This document shows positions 42,773-52,230 of a stretch of DNA of 64,000 nucleotides, piece after piece; positions within the stretch are counted from its first letter, which is position 1, and every line of letters starts with the position of its first letter. The position numbers and the translations under genes were made by a program. This DNA is from 39-52-133 sp035531075 (lineage in GTDB: Bacteria; Pseudomonadota; Gammaproteobacteria; Burkholderiales; Gallionellaceae), in contig DATKTO010000026.1 in NCBI GenBank assembly GCA_035531075.1, positions 62,001 through 126,000 on the forward strand, in the 5' to 3' direction. The notes under the pieces were generated by a model. That model saw only the letters and a program-made list of their open reading frames with translations. It made no database searches and had not been told where the DNA came from.

Positions 42773-43986
42773 TAGAAAAGTCTCAAACCTGAGCTGCCTG
42801 ATTTTTTAGTGGACGCCTGGCGGTCTTCCAGGATGACGACGGCGCCTTCCCCGATGTCAGCACCGAGCACTTCAGTATTACGATTATCTGTGATGCCGAC
42901 AGCAAATCGAATTGCTTTAGGTTGGCCGTTTTCAAGGACATAAACTGTCCCCATAGGCGTGACATCAGGCTTGTTGCGTTCACGCCTGTCTCCACCCTGG
43001 CCCGCGGATGTACTATTTGTGCCCGACTTTTCCGCCCGGCTTACTGCGTCAGCAGGGCGGAAGCGTAGGGCGGCATTGGGCACCATCACCACGTCCTTGC
43101 GCTGCGCAAGGATGATGTTCACATAGGCTGTCATGCCAGGCAACAGCGACTGGTCGGCATTATCAACCGACACCACGACGTTATAGGTCACCACGTTCTG
43201 CTGGGTGGTGGGGTTAAGTCGTACCTGATGCACCACACCCTGAAAACTGCGATTGGGGAATGCATCCACCCTGAAATTTGCCTTCTGTCCAACATGGATG
43301 CTGCCCACGTCTGCCTCGGCATAGCTGGTGTCTATCTGCATCTTGCTCAGGTTTTGTGCAATCTTGAACAGGGTCGGTGTTTGAAAACTCGCCGCCACGG
43401 TCTGCCCGGTATTCACTTCACGCGATACAACCACCCCGGAGACCGGCGAGCGTATCACCGTGTAGGATAGATTGGTGCGGTCGCGCTTGGCCTGTGCCTC
43501 ATAGACGGCAAGTTGCGCTCGGGCCGATTTTAGCGCCTGCACAGCCTGATCCAGTTCCAGCCGGGTGACATACTCCTGTGCATAAAGCCCACGCGTACGC
43601 GCTTCATTGGCTTGTGCAAGCTCCAGCGTTGCATGTGCATTTTCCACGTTGGCAGTGCTTTGCTGCAGCTGCGCTTCTATCAGCGCCGGGTCCAGTTCCA
43701 GCAAAATCTGTCCGGCCCTTACGTGATCATTAAAATCCGCATAAATTTTCTTCACGATGCCGGATACCTGGCTTCCCACATTCACCAAGGTGACCGGATT
43801 AAGCGTGCCATTCGCCGACACGGTTTGCGTGATCGCACCGCGCTCGGTGGTGGCAGTAACATAGCGACTTTCCGCTGTCATTTTTGCGGGCATCAGCCTC
43901 CAAACAGCAAGACCTGCTGCAAGAAGCAGGGCCAGTGTGATCAGAAGAGGTTTTTTCTGCAACAGATTATTCAGCGGTAATTTCAT
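42772..43986 (-). CDS. MacA-like periplasmic adaptor (membrane fusion protein)
   Basis: 404 residues: inner-membrane anchor (KKPLLITLALLLAAGLAVW), barrel-sandwich and lipoyl halves (GTLNPVTLVNVGSQVSGIV and SPVSGVVVSREVNTGQTV), a coiled-coil hairpin between them (LQQSTANVENAHATLELA onward), then beta-barrel and membrane-proximal domains. A Ser/Gly-rich insert (about 335-355) is unusual. It bridges the ABC permease to a TolC-type channel. The start at 43986 suits the anchor; an ORF extension to 44022 is less likely. Confidence 0.9.
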   Translation of the reverse strand: MKLPLNNLLQKKPLLITLALLLAAGLAVWRLMPAKMTAESRYVTATTERGAITQTVSANGTLNPVTLVNVGSQVSGIVKKIYADFNDHVRAGQILLELDPALIEAQLQQSTANVENAHATLELAQANEARTRGLYAQEYVTRLELDQAVQALKSARAQLAVYEAQAKRDRTNLSYTVIRSPVSGVVVSREVNTGQTVAASFQTPTLFKIAQNLSKMQIDTSYAEADVGSIHVGQKANFRVDAFPNRSFQGVVHQVRLNPTTQQNVVTYNVVVSVDNADQSLLPGMTAYVNIILAQRKDVVMVPNAALRFRPADAVSRAEKSGTNSTSAGQGGDRRERNKPDVTPMGTVYVLENGQPKAIRFAVGITDNRNTEVLGADIGEGAVVILEDRQASTKKSGSSGLRLF

Positions 43987-44008
43987 TTTTAAATTTCGAA
44001 CAATTTGC

Positions 44009-45415
44009 CTAGGGAATACCAATACTGCGTTCTTGCCGGAATTGGTTGTTAACAGATATTTGCGTCAGGTCGAGCTGGCCGATTGCCTGTGCCAGTACAA
44101 AACGGCTGAGCAAAAAATTATATAACGCCGCGACCCGTTGTTGGCGGGCATTGGCCAGGGCGCTCTGCGCCGAAAGTGTATCCAGTATATTGCCTACTCC
44201 CGCCTTGTAGCGCCCGAGTATCATCTTCTCGGATTCGGTAGCGGCGGTAACCAGATCATCGGCCGAGCGTAATGCCTGGCTGTTGGTCAGCATACCCTGG
44301 TAGGCTTTCCATACGTCCAGTGCAATCTGGTTGGCCAGACGGTCGCGTTCCGCAACTTTGCCTTCAATCTGTGCCTCGGCAGCGCGCGCCTGGTAGGTAG
44401 TTTTGAAGCCGGAAAACAGCGGCATGCTCAAGGTTATGCCTATACTGTTACTTTGAATCTCGGGATTCGAAAGGCCAGCCATCGCGCCCACAGTGATCGT
44501 GGGCCTTCCGCTGGCTTTGCTTGACTGAAGCTGTGCTTCGGCTGCCTTGATCTGTGACTCTGCAGCCGCCAAGTCTGGGCGCTTTTGGCGCGCTTCCGCG
44601 ATCAGCTTGCCGATATCCTGCTCGATCACCGGGTCAGGCGTTTCTTCCGCTACAGCCTGCAGCATGTAAGGCTGGGATGCATCAAAACCCATGATAGTTG
44701 CCAGCGTGCCTTGTGCATTGCTTGCCTCCCCCTCGCCCCGGATGCGATTGAGCTTCGCTTGCGACAAGGTGGTTTGCGCCTGCAAGCGATCGACCGGCGT
44801 TGCGACACCCGCCTGATAACGGGCCTGAGCTGCTGCCAGACTTTCCTGAGCCTTCAGCTCGTCGACTTGAAATGACTGCACACTGGCACGGGACGATAGC
44901 AGCGCGTAATAGGCTTGTACGGCGCTCAGAAAGCTGCTTTGCAGCGTCGCATCGCGGCTGGCATTGGCCGCGATCAACAATTGTTTGGCATTTTCCAGCG
45001 TGGCGGAGCGTCCGCCAAAGTCATACAGCAGATAACTGGCAGACAGGCTGGCAGTCTGGCTGAGGGTGTCCACGGAGGGTTGATTAGCTGTTTGAGATTT
45101 GTTGTTGGACACACTGCCCAGTGCAGACAGCGTGGGCAGATAAGCTGCAGTACTTACGCCAATCTGCGCCGCCTGCAGCCTGGCACTCGCCCATAATGCG
45201 CGCGTTTGCGGGTTATTACACAGGGCCAGATCGACCACATCCGTCAGCGTTAGCGGGGAAAGTATTTTTTCTTTGGCACAGTGATCAACATCAACTGCCT
45301 GATCCAGAGGCCCATACTCAATCATAGCCTCCGTTGAAAACGGATCGATCGCCATCGCCTTCAGTGGCACGATCATGGCGACGTACATGAGGAATGCTAC
45401 AAGGTGGGGTCGCAC
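44009..45415 (-). CDS. TolC-family outer-membrane channel
   Basis: 468 residues: signal MRPHLVAFLMYVAMIVPLKA, then two repeats of long helices and strands typical of outer-membrane efflux proteins (LTLTDVVDLALCNNPQTRALW; LARYQ-like AAAQARYQAGVATPVDRLQAQ; MILGRYKAGVGNILDTLSAQSALANARQQ). It would form the exit duct for the MacA/MacB-like pump encoded 22 bases downstream. The start is GTG at 45415, with GAGAA upstream; without it the signal peptide would be truncated. Confidence 0.9.
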   Translation of the reverse strand: MRPHLVAFLMYVAMIVPLKAMAIDPFSTEAMIEYGPLDQAVDVDHCAKEKILSPLTLTDVVDLALCNNPQTRALWASARLQAAQIGVSTAAYLPTLSALGSVSNNKSQTANQPSVDTLSQTASLSASYLLYDFGGRSATLENAKQLLIAANASRDATLQSSFLSAVQAYYALLSSRASVQSFQVDELKAQESLAAAQARYQAGVATPVDRLQAQTTLSQAKLNRIRGEGEASNAQGTLATIMGFDASQPYMLQAVAEETPDPVIEQDIGKLIAEARQKRPDLAAAESQIKAAEAQLQSSKASGRPTITVGAMAGLSNPEIQSNSIGITLSMPLFSGFKTTYQARAAEAQIEGKVAERDRLANQIALDVWKAYQGMLTNSQALRSADDLVTAATESEKMILGRYKAGVGNILDTLSAQSALANARQQRVAALYNFLLSRFVLAQAIGQLDLTQISVNNQFRQERSIGIP

Positions 45416-45456
45416 AGTAATATTCTCAACAAAATTACAAAATGGCTGCGCCCGGA

Positions 45457-47832
45457 CTACTTCCCCTGTTCTACCAAATACAACCAGGTTTCCACCACCG
45501 TATCAGGTGTCAGCGAGATCGCTGCGATGCCCTGCTGCACCAGCCACTGCGCCAGATCGGGATGATCGGAAGGCCCCTGTCCGCAGATGCCGACATATTT
45601 ATCGGCCTTGCGGCATGCCTGTATCGCCATGCTGAGCAGCGCCTTGACCGCCGGATTACGTTCGTCAAAACCTTCCGCCACCAGCCCGGAATCGCGGTCT
45701 ATTCCCAGTGTCAGCTGGGTCAGATCATTCGAACCGATTGAGTAGCCGTCGAAATACTCAAGGAACTGATCCGCCAGTATGGCGTTGGAGGGTATCTCGC
45801 ACATCATGATGACGCGCAGGCCATTCACACCGCGCTTCAGGCCGTTTTTTTCGAGCTCGGCGATCACCCCTCGCGCTTCTTGCAGGGTGCGCACAAAGGG
45901 GATCATGATCTCCACATTGGTCAGTCCCATCTCGTCGCGCACACGACGCATGGCACGACATTCCAGCGCGAAACACTCGCGGAAATTGTCTGAAATATAG
46001 CGCGAAGCCCCCCTGAACCCGATCATGGGGTTTTCTTCGGTTGGCTCGTATTCCTTGCCGCCCAGCAGGCTGGAATATTCATTCGACTTGAAATCGGACA
46101 GCCGCACGATGACCGGCTTGGGGAAGAATGCTGCAGCAAGTGTCGCCACCCCTTCGGTCATTTTGTCGACATAGAAATCGACCGGCGTGGCGTAGCCCGC
46201 TGATTTTGTCTCGACCAATACCTTGAGTTCAGGCGACAAATTGGGGTAAGCCAGTGCCGCTTTCGGGTGCAGGCCTATCATGCGCGCAATGACAAATTCC
46301 AGCCGCGCCAAGCCCACACCAAAGTTGGGCAGACGGCTGAAGTTGAAGGCCAGTTCGGGATTCGCCACGTTCATGCTGATTTTGACCGGAGGCTTGGGCA
46401 GTCTTTCCAGCGACACATCCAGCACTTCAAAATCCAACAGGCCATGATAAACCTTGCCTTCGTCACCATCCGAACACGAGACGGTAACATCTTGAATAGA
46501 TTTAAGAATTTCAGTCGCGTTGCCGCAACCCACCACCGCCGGAATACCCAGTTCGCGTGCGATAATCGCCGCATGACAGGTGCGGCCGCCGCGATTGGTG
46601 ACGATCGCCGACGCAAGCTTCATCACCGGCTCCCAATCGGGATCGGTCATGTCAGTTACCAGCACATCGCCGGCCTGTACCTTGCCGATCTCGCTGACAT
46701 TGGCCACCATGCACACCCTGCCGCTGCCGATGCGCTGGCCGATGGCACGGCCACTCACCAGAATCTTACCCTGCTGTTTCATGCGGTAACGCCTGAGCGC
46801 ATCAACGCCGCGCGATTGCACTGTTTCCGGGCGCGCCTGCAGGATGTACAGCTTGCCATCGACGCCATCCTTGCCCCATTCGATATCCATAGGCCGGGCG
46901 TAATGCTGCTCAATGGTCAGCGCATAGCGTGCCAGCTCTTCCACCTCCTGGTCATTCAATGAAAAACGCGAGCTTTCAGCTTTAGGCACCTCAATGATGC
47001 GCACTGAACGTCCCGCCGAGCGCTCTTCGGCAAAGATCATTTTATTTGCTTTGCTGCCCATGTTGCGCCGGATCACTGCCGGCTTACCTGCCAGCAATGC
47101 GGGTTTATAAACATAGAATTCGTCCGGATTGACAGCACCCTGCACCACCATCTCACCCAGACCGTAAGCTGAAGTTATCAGCACTACCTGGTCAAAGCCC
47201 GATTCGGTGTCCAGTGTAAACAGCACGCCGCTGGCGCCGGCATCGCTGCGCACCATGCGCTGAATGCCCGCTGACAAGGCGACATCATGATGGGCAAAAC
47301 CCTGATGCACGCGGTACGAGATGGCGCGGTCATTGTAGAGCGAGGCAAACACATGCTTGATCGCGGTCAGTACATTATCCACGCCGTGAATATTGAGGAA
47401 GGTTTCCTGCTGTCCTGCGAATGAAGCATCGGGCAAATCTTCGGCAGTCGCCGAGGAGCGCACCGCGAGCGATATTTCACCGCCTTCTTCTTTAATCATG
47501 CGCTCGTAGGCGGCGCGAATTTCACTGTCGAGGCGAGCTGGCAAGGGTGTATTGATGATCCACTTGCGTATCTGTGTGCCCGCTTGCGCCAGCGCGCTCA
47601 CATCATCAGTATTAAGTTTGTCGAGCAGCGTCTGGATGCGCGTTGCCAAGCCTTCATGTGCCAGAAAATCACGGAATGCGGCTGCAGTCGTCGCAAACCC
47701 ACCCGGAACTCGAACCCCCAAGTGAGCGAGTTGGCTGATCATTTCACCCAGCGAGGCATTTTTCCCGCCTACAATGCCCACGTCGCCCATGCGCAACGTG
47801 TCAAACGCCGCAATATATTGTTGTTTTTCCAT
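45457..47832 (-). CDS. ppsA: Phosphoenolpyruvate synthase
   Basis: A 791-residue enzyme that converts pyruvate and ATP to PEP for gluconeogenesis. N-terminal ATP-grasp domain (GGKNASLGEMI, AVRSSATAEDLPDASFAGQQETFLN), central phosphohistidine domain with catalytic His in TNRGGRTCHAAIIARELG, C-terminal PEP/pyruvate barrel (IGSNDLTQLTLGIDRDS, GICGQGPSDHP). The ATG at 47832 follows GGCGGA and matches the family start (MEKQQYIAAFD); a longer frame runs to 48060 but overlaps the divergent ppsR gene and is rejected. Confidence 0.95.
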   Translation of the reverse strand: MEKQQYIAAFDTLRMGDVGIVGGKNASLGEMISQLAHLGVRVPGGFATTAAAFRDFLAHEGLATRIQTLLDKLNTDDVSALAQAGTQIRKWIINTPLPARLDSEIRAAYERMIKEEGGEISLAVRSSATAEDLPDASFAGQQETFLNIHGVDNVLTAIKHVFASLYNDRAISYRVHQGFAHHDVALSAGIQRMVRSDAGASGVLFTLDTESGFDQVVLITSAYGLGEMVVQGAVNPDEFYVYKPALLAGKPAVIRRNMGSKANKMIFAEERSAGRSVRIIEVPKAESSRFSLNDQEVEELARYALTIEQHYARPMDIEWGKDGVDGKLYILQARPETVQSRGVDALRRYRMKQQGKILVSGRAIGQRIGSGRVCMVANVSEIGKVQAGDVLVTDMTDPDWEPVMKLASAIVTNRGGRTCHAAIIARELGIPAVVGCGNATEILKSIQDVTVSCSDGDEGKVYHGLLDFEVLDVSLERLPKPPVKISMNVANPELAFNFSRLPNFGVGLARLEFVIARMIGLHPKAALAYPNLSPELKVLVETKSAGYATPVDFYVDKMTEGVATLAAAFFPKPVIVRLSDFKSNEYSSLLGGKEYEPTEENPMIGFRGASRYISDNFRECFALECRAMRRVRDEMGLTNVEIMIPFVRTLQEARGVIAELEKNGLKRGVNGLRVIMMCEIPSNAILADQFLEYFDGYSIGSNDLTQLTLGIDRDSGLVAEGFDERNPAVKALLSMAIQACRKADKYVGICGQGPSDHPDLAQWLVQQGIAAISLTPDTVVETWLYLVEQGK

Positions 47833-47893
47833 GATGCAATCCGCCCTGATGTTTGACCGTATAATATGCCACTTAGTTACTGGCAGGTAAAGA

Positions 47894-48703
47894 ATGAGTA
47901 AGACACGTACAGCATTTTTTATTTCTGACCGCACCGGCATCACAGCCGAAAATCTCGGCCACAGTCTGTTGAGCCAGTTTGAAGGCGCACAGATCAAACG
48001 AGTCAGGCTGCCTTTTCTCGATTCTGTGGAAAAAGCCCGCGATGCACTCGCCCAGATCAACGAGACCTCGCTAAGCGATGGTCAGCGGCCCCTGATATTC
48101 AGCACCCTTATTCTGCCCGCCGTGCGCAACATCATCGAACAAAGCGATGCGCTGTTTCTCGACCTGTTTGAGATGTTCATCGTGCCACTTGAAGCAGAAC
48201 TCGGCATAAGTTCTTCACATGCGGTAGGTCGCTCACACGCAGCAGATACCAATTACAATTCCCGCATGGATGCCGTCAATTATGCGCTTAATCATGATGA
48301 TGGCGGCATCACGCGCGATTTGCATCTCGCCGATATCATTCTGATCGGCGTATCACGCTGCGGCAAAACGCCCACATCCCTCTACCTTGCCATGCAGTAC
48401 GGGATCTCAGCAGCCAATTACCCGCTGGTGCCTGAAGATTTCGCCTCCGAAGCATTGCCGCAGGTGCTTAAACCTTTGCGCAGCAAGCTGCATGGCCTAA
48501 CCATACGCCCGGAGCGTCTGCATCAAATCCGTACAGAACGCTCCCCCAACAGCAATTATGCTGCACTTGAAAACTGTCAGCTTGAAGTCAAACAGGCAGA
48601 GAACCTGATGCGGTTCGCGAATATCCCCTATCTGGATGTCACCACCATGTCAGTGGAAGAAATAGCCACCACTATCCTGCACCAGACCGGGCTAAAACGC
48701 TAA
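47894..48703 (+). CDS. ppsR: PEP synthase regulatory kinase/phosphotransferase
   Basis: A 269-residue DUF299-family bifunctional enzyme that phosphorylates and dephosphorylates PEP synthase. Opening TAFFISDRTGITAENLGHSLL, P-loop-like LIGVSRCGKTPTSLYLAMQY, and NYPLVPED are family hallmarks. It is divergent from its target ppsA, 61 bases apart, the standard arrangement. Confidence 0.95.
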   Translation: MSKTRTAFFISDRTGITAENLGHSLLSQFEGAQIKRVRLPFLDSVEKARDALAQINETSLSDGQRPLIFSTLILPAVRNIIEQSDALFLDLFEMFIVPLEAELGISSSHAVGRSHAADTNYNSRMDAVNYALNHDDGGITRDLHLADIILIGVSRCGKTPTSLYLAMQYGISAANYPLVPEDFASEALPQVLKPLRSKLHGLTIRPERLHQIRTERSPNSNYAALENCQLEVKQAENLMRFANIPYLDVTTMSVEEIATTILHQTGLKR

Positions 48704-48741
48704 GGCGGCCTTTGCCGACCTGAAATAACTGGCTAATTGCC

Positions 48742-49107
48742 TTAATTTTTTTCCTGGGCCGCAATCTCCTGATGCACTTCTTCCATGTTTAGTTTCTGGG
48801 CATGTTCAATCAGTTGCTCAAGTCCGGATGATGGCAACGCGCCTGCTTCAGAATATACGATCACATTTTCGCGGAATACCATCAGTGTCGGAATGGAACG
48901 AATCTGGAAATAACTGGCGAGTTCCTGTTCAACTTCAGTATTAACCTTGGCAAAAACGATATCGGGGTATTTGTCGGACATCTTCTCATAGGTTGGCGCG
49001 AAGGAAACACAAGGACCACACCACGGTGCCCAATAATCGACTATCACCATATTTTTCCCGCCAACTACCTGTTCAAAATTTCCCTGATTCAACTCTATTG
49101 TTGCCAT
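48742..49107 (-). CDS. Thioredoxin-family protein
   Basis: 121 residues with the active site DYWAPWCGPCVSFAP (WCGPC) and cis-Pro SIPTLMVF. The usual thioredoxin fold is followed by a charged C-terminal extension of about 15 residues (MEEVHQEIAAQEKN). It is a general disulfide reductant, or a dedicated one; the housekeeping trxA may be elsewhere. Its likely reductase TrxB is encoded at 25.1 kb. Confidence 0.9.
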   Translation of the reverse strand: MATIELNQGNFEQVVGGKNMVIVDYWAPWCGPCVSFAPTYEKMSDKYPDIVFAKVNTEVEQELASYFQIRSIPTLMVFRENVIVYSEAGALPSSGLEQLIEHAQKLNMEEVHQEIAAQEKN

Positions 49108-49241
49108 ATTTACCCCATGTAATTTGCGTATTTATCAATCCAGCACTTGAATATAAGCATATCATTAAATAGTTTGGATGACAAAAAATTCAATTATTCA
49201 TTATGATATGGACTTCACCAACCAGACAGAGGGATTACATA

Positions 49242-49436
49242 ATGAAAGTGAATGTAGGTAACATCGACAGAATTTTACGTATAGTAGCCGGTGTCGTTTT
49301 GATCACATTGGCAGCAACTGGAATTTTTGCCCCCTGGGGCTGGATAGGCGTAGTCCCCCTGCTGACAGGTATCTTCAAGTTTTGTCCTGCTTACACATTG
49401 TTTGGCTTGAGCAGTTGCCCGCTGGAAACAAAATAA
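49242..49436 (+). CDS. DUF2892-type small membrane protein
   Basis: 64 residues. It begins MKVNVGNIDRILRIVAGVVL, has two hydrophobic helices (about 12-27 and 31-46) and ends CPAYTLFGLSSCPLETK. The N-x(2)-D-R-x-R and CPAYxLFGxxTC signatures are those of the inner-membrane DUF2892 (YgaP-tail-like) family, often near sulfur or metal genes. AGAGGGA precedes the ATG at 49242. A strong terminator follows. Confidence 0.88.
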   Translation: MKVNVGNIDRILRIVAGVVLITLAATGIFAPWGWIGVVPLLTGIFKFCPAYTLFGLSSCPLETK

Positions 49437-49457
49437 ACCTTTTTTTGCGTAAACCGC

Positions 49458-49499
49458 ACGCCCGATAGACAAAGCTGTTTATCGGGCGTATCTTTTTTT
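49458..49499 (+). terminator. Rho-independent terminator after the DUF2892 gene
   Basis: ACGCCCGATA (49458-49467) pairs perfectly with TATCGGGCGT (49480-49489) around a 12-base loop, followed by a run of seven T (49493-49499). It ends the DUF2892 transcript and insulates copA. Confidence 0.9.
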
Positions 49500-49531
49500 A
49501 CTTCATAGTATTTTGTATATATTTAATCAAC

Positions 49532-51715
49532 ATGGGCGAACAACGCGAAACCACTGAGCTGCAGTTAACCGGCATGACCTGCGTCGCCTGCGCTGCGCGC
49601 ATCGAGAAGGTTCTTAACCGCATGCCGAATGTGTCTGCCACAGTCAATTTTGCCACGGAAAAGGCGCGCATCGAATTCGACCAGCAAAACGCCGATCTTG
49701 CCGCACTCATTGCCGCGGTACAGCGCGCCGGTTTCGACGCGCATCCTGTGCGCGATTATGCTGCCGAAAAACAGGAGCGTGCCGCAGCCTATCGCCAGCA
49801 GCGAACCCAATTCATCATCTCCTTGCTGCTCACTGCACCGCTGCTCGTCGAAATGCTGTTCATGCTGCCAATCTGGGACAGCCACTTACACGGCTTGCTG
49901 CCGCTCTGGTTACAGGCGCTGCTTGCCACACCGGTGCAATTCTGGATCGGCAAACGTTTCTTTGTAGGCGCATGGCACAGCCTGCGTGGCGGCGGCGCAA
50001 ACATGGACGTGTTGGTTGCGCTCGGCACCAGTGCCGCCTATTTCCTGAGTTGTGCGGTGCTGCTGTTTAATCTCGACCAGCCGGTTTATTTCGAGGCCAG
50101 CGCCACTATCATCACGCTGGTACTGCTGGGTAAACTGCTGGAGGCGCGCGCCAAGGGCCACGCCTCCGCCGCGCTGGAAGCCTTGATTAACCTGCAACCC
50201 AAGCTTGCCCATGTGGAACGAGACGGCGTCATGCTGGATCTTCCGGTAACAGAAGTCAGAGTGGACGAAGTCTTCCTGGTGCGCCCGGGTGAAAGTGTGC
50301 CTGTCGATGGCCTGGTGCTGGAAGGAACCTCCAGCATAGACGAATCAATGCTGACCGGGGAAAGCATGCCCAGGGAAAAACATGTTGATGACAAGGTATA
50401 CACCGCCACCGTCAACCAGCGCGGCTTACTCAAGTGCCGGGCAATCGCTGTGGGCACACAGACCCAGTTGGCAGCTATTATTCGCCTAGTGGGGGAGGCA
50501 CAGGGCTCAAAAGCACCGATACAGAAACTCGCCGATAAAATCGCCAGCATCTTTGTGCCGGTGGTGGTGGCGGTTGCCGTGCTGACTTTTATTGCCTGGT
50601 GGGCGCTCGGCAGCGACTTTGCCACAGCGCTCATTAGTGCCGTATCGGTTCTGGTGATTTCCTGCCCCTGCGCGCTTGGTCTGGCCACGCCAACGGCTAT
50701 CGTAGTCGCGACTGGCCGTGCCGCCAGTGCGGGCATACTGGTAAAAAATGCCACGGCACTGGAGCATGCCCACAAGCTGGATGTGCTGATCGTAGACAAG
50801 ACCGGCACGTTGACCACCGGTAAACCAACCGTGACCGATTTGCAGCCCGCTGGTGGCATCGATCCTGAACAGTTGCTGCAAATTGCGGCCAGCATGGCAC
50901 AGGGTTCTACCCACCCTTTATCTCGCGCCCTGCTGGCCCATGCTCAGGCACAAAACATTCAACTTTCGCCTACCAGCGCATACAAGGAACTTTCCGGCAG
51001 CGGCATATCGGCAGATATCGCCGCCGCGACTTATTTGCTGGGCTCACCTGCATTTATCTCCAGCAACAATATCGGGCTGAATGAGGCAGCGATACTCACC
51101 TTGCAACAACAGGGCAAAACAGTCATCGCCGTGGCAAGCGCAGGCGCCCTCCTGGGCTGCATTGCCCTCGCCGACACACTGCGCGACACCAGTGCCAGCG
51201 CTGTAGCACGATTAAAAAAGATGGGGATACGTGTGGTTATGCTGAGTGGCGACAACGCCGCCACCGCGCAAGCCATTGCGCACCAGGTCGGAATTGCGGA
51301 ATTCCGCGCCGAAGTGTTGCCGCAGGACAAGGCTAGCCATGTGCAGTCGTTCAAAGCGCTGGGACGGCTGGTCGGCATGGTAGGCGACGGCATCAACGAC
51401 GCACCGGCCCTCGCGGCGGCAGACGTTAGCTTTGCGATGCAGAGCGGCAGCGATATCGCGATCGAAGCTGCAGACATCACCCTGATGCGCAACGATCTGA
51501 TGAGCGTGGTGGACGCGATAGATCTGTCACGCGTATCGCTGTCCAAAATCCGCCAGAATCTGTTCTTTGCTTTTGGCTATAATATTCTGGGCATCCCGCT
51601 CGCCGCGCTCGGCATGTTAAATCCGGTCATTGCCGGCGCGGCGATGGCGATGAGCTCGGTATCGGTGGTCAGCAATGCGCTGATGCTAAAACGCTGGCAG
51701 CCTTATAAGAAATAA
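49532..51715 (+). CDS. copA: Copper-exporting P1B-type ATPase
   Basis: A 727-residue inner-membrane pump. One N-terminal heavy-metal domain with GMTCVACAARIEKVL (C17, C20), about eight transmembrane helices, the metal-channel motif SCPCALGLATP (about residues 377-387), phosphorylated Asp in DKTGTLTTGKP (about 422), HP motif in STHPLSRAL, and hinge GDGINDAPALAAADV. CPC plus a single N-terminal CxxC domain indicates Cu(I) export. The chaperone gene copZ follows 16 bases later. Confidence 0.94.
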   Translation: MGEQRETTELQLTGMTCVACAARIEKVLNRMPNVSATVNFATEKARIEFDQQNADLAALIAAVQRAGFDAHPVRDYAAEKQERAAAYRQQRTQFIISLLLTAPLLVEMLFMLPIWDSHLHGLLPLWLQALLATPVQFWIGKRFFVGAWHSLRGGGANMDVLVALGTSAAYFLSCAVLLFNLDQPVYFEASATIITLVLLGKLLEARAKGHASAALEALINLQPKLAHVERDGVMLDLPVTEVRVDEVFLVRPGESVPVDGLVLEGTSSIDESMLTGESMPREKHVDDKVYTATVNQRGLLKCRAIAVGTQTQLAAIIRLVGEAQGSKAPIQKLADKIASIFVPVVVAVAVLTFIAWWALGSDFATALISAVSVLVISCPCALGLATPTAIVVATGRAASAGILVKNATALEHAHKLDVLIVDKTGTLTTGKPTVTDLQPAGGIDPEQLLQIAASMAQGSTHPLSRALLAHAQAQNIQLSPTSAYKELSGSGISADIAAATYLLGSPAFISSNNIGLNEAAILTLQQQGKTVIAVASAGALLGCIALADTLRDTSASAVARLKKMGIRVVMLSGDNAATAQAIAHQVGIAEFRAEVLPQDKASHVQSFKALGRLVGMVGDGINDAPALAAADVSFAMQSGSDIAIEAADITLMRNDLMSVVDAIDLSRVSLSKIRQNLFFAFGYNILGIPLAALGMLNPVIAGAAMAMSSVSVVSNALMLKRWQPYKK

Positions 51716-51731
51716 CAATGGAGAAAGACTT

Positions 51732-51938
51732 ATGGAGACTCTGACACTTAATATCAAAGGCATGACCTGTGGCGGCTGCGTAAAAAGTGTGACCAGCGTG
51801 CTGCAAAAAATTTCTGGCGTCTCTAAGGTTGAAGTATCACTGGAACAAAATCAAGCCAACATCACTTACGATCCCGCACAGGCAAAACTTGCACAGTTCA
51901 CAGCAGCGATTGAAGATGCAGGCTTTGATGTCATTTAA
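51732..51938 (+). CDS. copZ: Copper chaperone CopZ-like heavy-metal-binding protein
   Basis: 68 residues forming a single heavy-metal-associated fold: LNIKGMTCGGCVKSVTSVL with the Cu(I) pair CGGC, and the closing EDAGFDV. It would deliver Cu(I) to the adjacent CopA. AGAAAGACTT precedes the ATG; 16 bases separate it from the copA stop, so it is cotranscribed. Confidence 0.92.
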   Translation: METLTLNIKGMTCGGCVKSVTSVLQKISGVSKVEVSLEQNQANITYDPAQAKLAQFTAAIEDAGFDVI

Positions 51939-51979
51939 ATCCCCCAATCCAACTATATTAGAGTATCCCTATATTTAAC

Positions 51980-52007
51980 TTGCATTCTCGGCTTAACGGG
52001 CTATAAT
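51980..52007 (+). promoter_or_regulatory. Sigma-70-type promoter of rhlE
   Basis: TTGCAT (51980-51985) and a perfect TATAAT (52002-52007) are 16 bases apart, with TGTG after. This predicts a transcript starting near 52014 and therefore an untranslated leader of about 215 bases before the rhlE TTG start. Confidence 0.7.
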
Positions 52008-52230
52008 GTGCGCCTCGCTGTATTGTATATGCAGCGTTGGTTCATCGTTTCCTGACCCCCTTGCATCCCCGAATTAAAGTCATTCAGACTTCAATCATCC
52101 AGATGCGTCTTGCTTTACCGGTTAGCGACGATGTTTTTGCGCCGGTAGAGGAAAAAAAATACCTCCTACTGAATTTTTATTGTGTGGCTTTTGCCGCGCA
52201 TGCGCTATTACTTATATGTAAGGAATTATT

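Noticed and set aside
46267..46962. 231-codon forward frame
   Set aside because: Antisense to ppsA, including the catalytic His region.
47833..48060. N-terminal extension of ppsA to 48060
   Set aside because: It would overlap the divergent ppsR gene and add 76 residues absent from the family; ATG 47832 has its own ribosome site.
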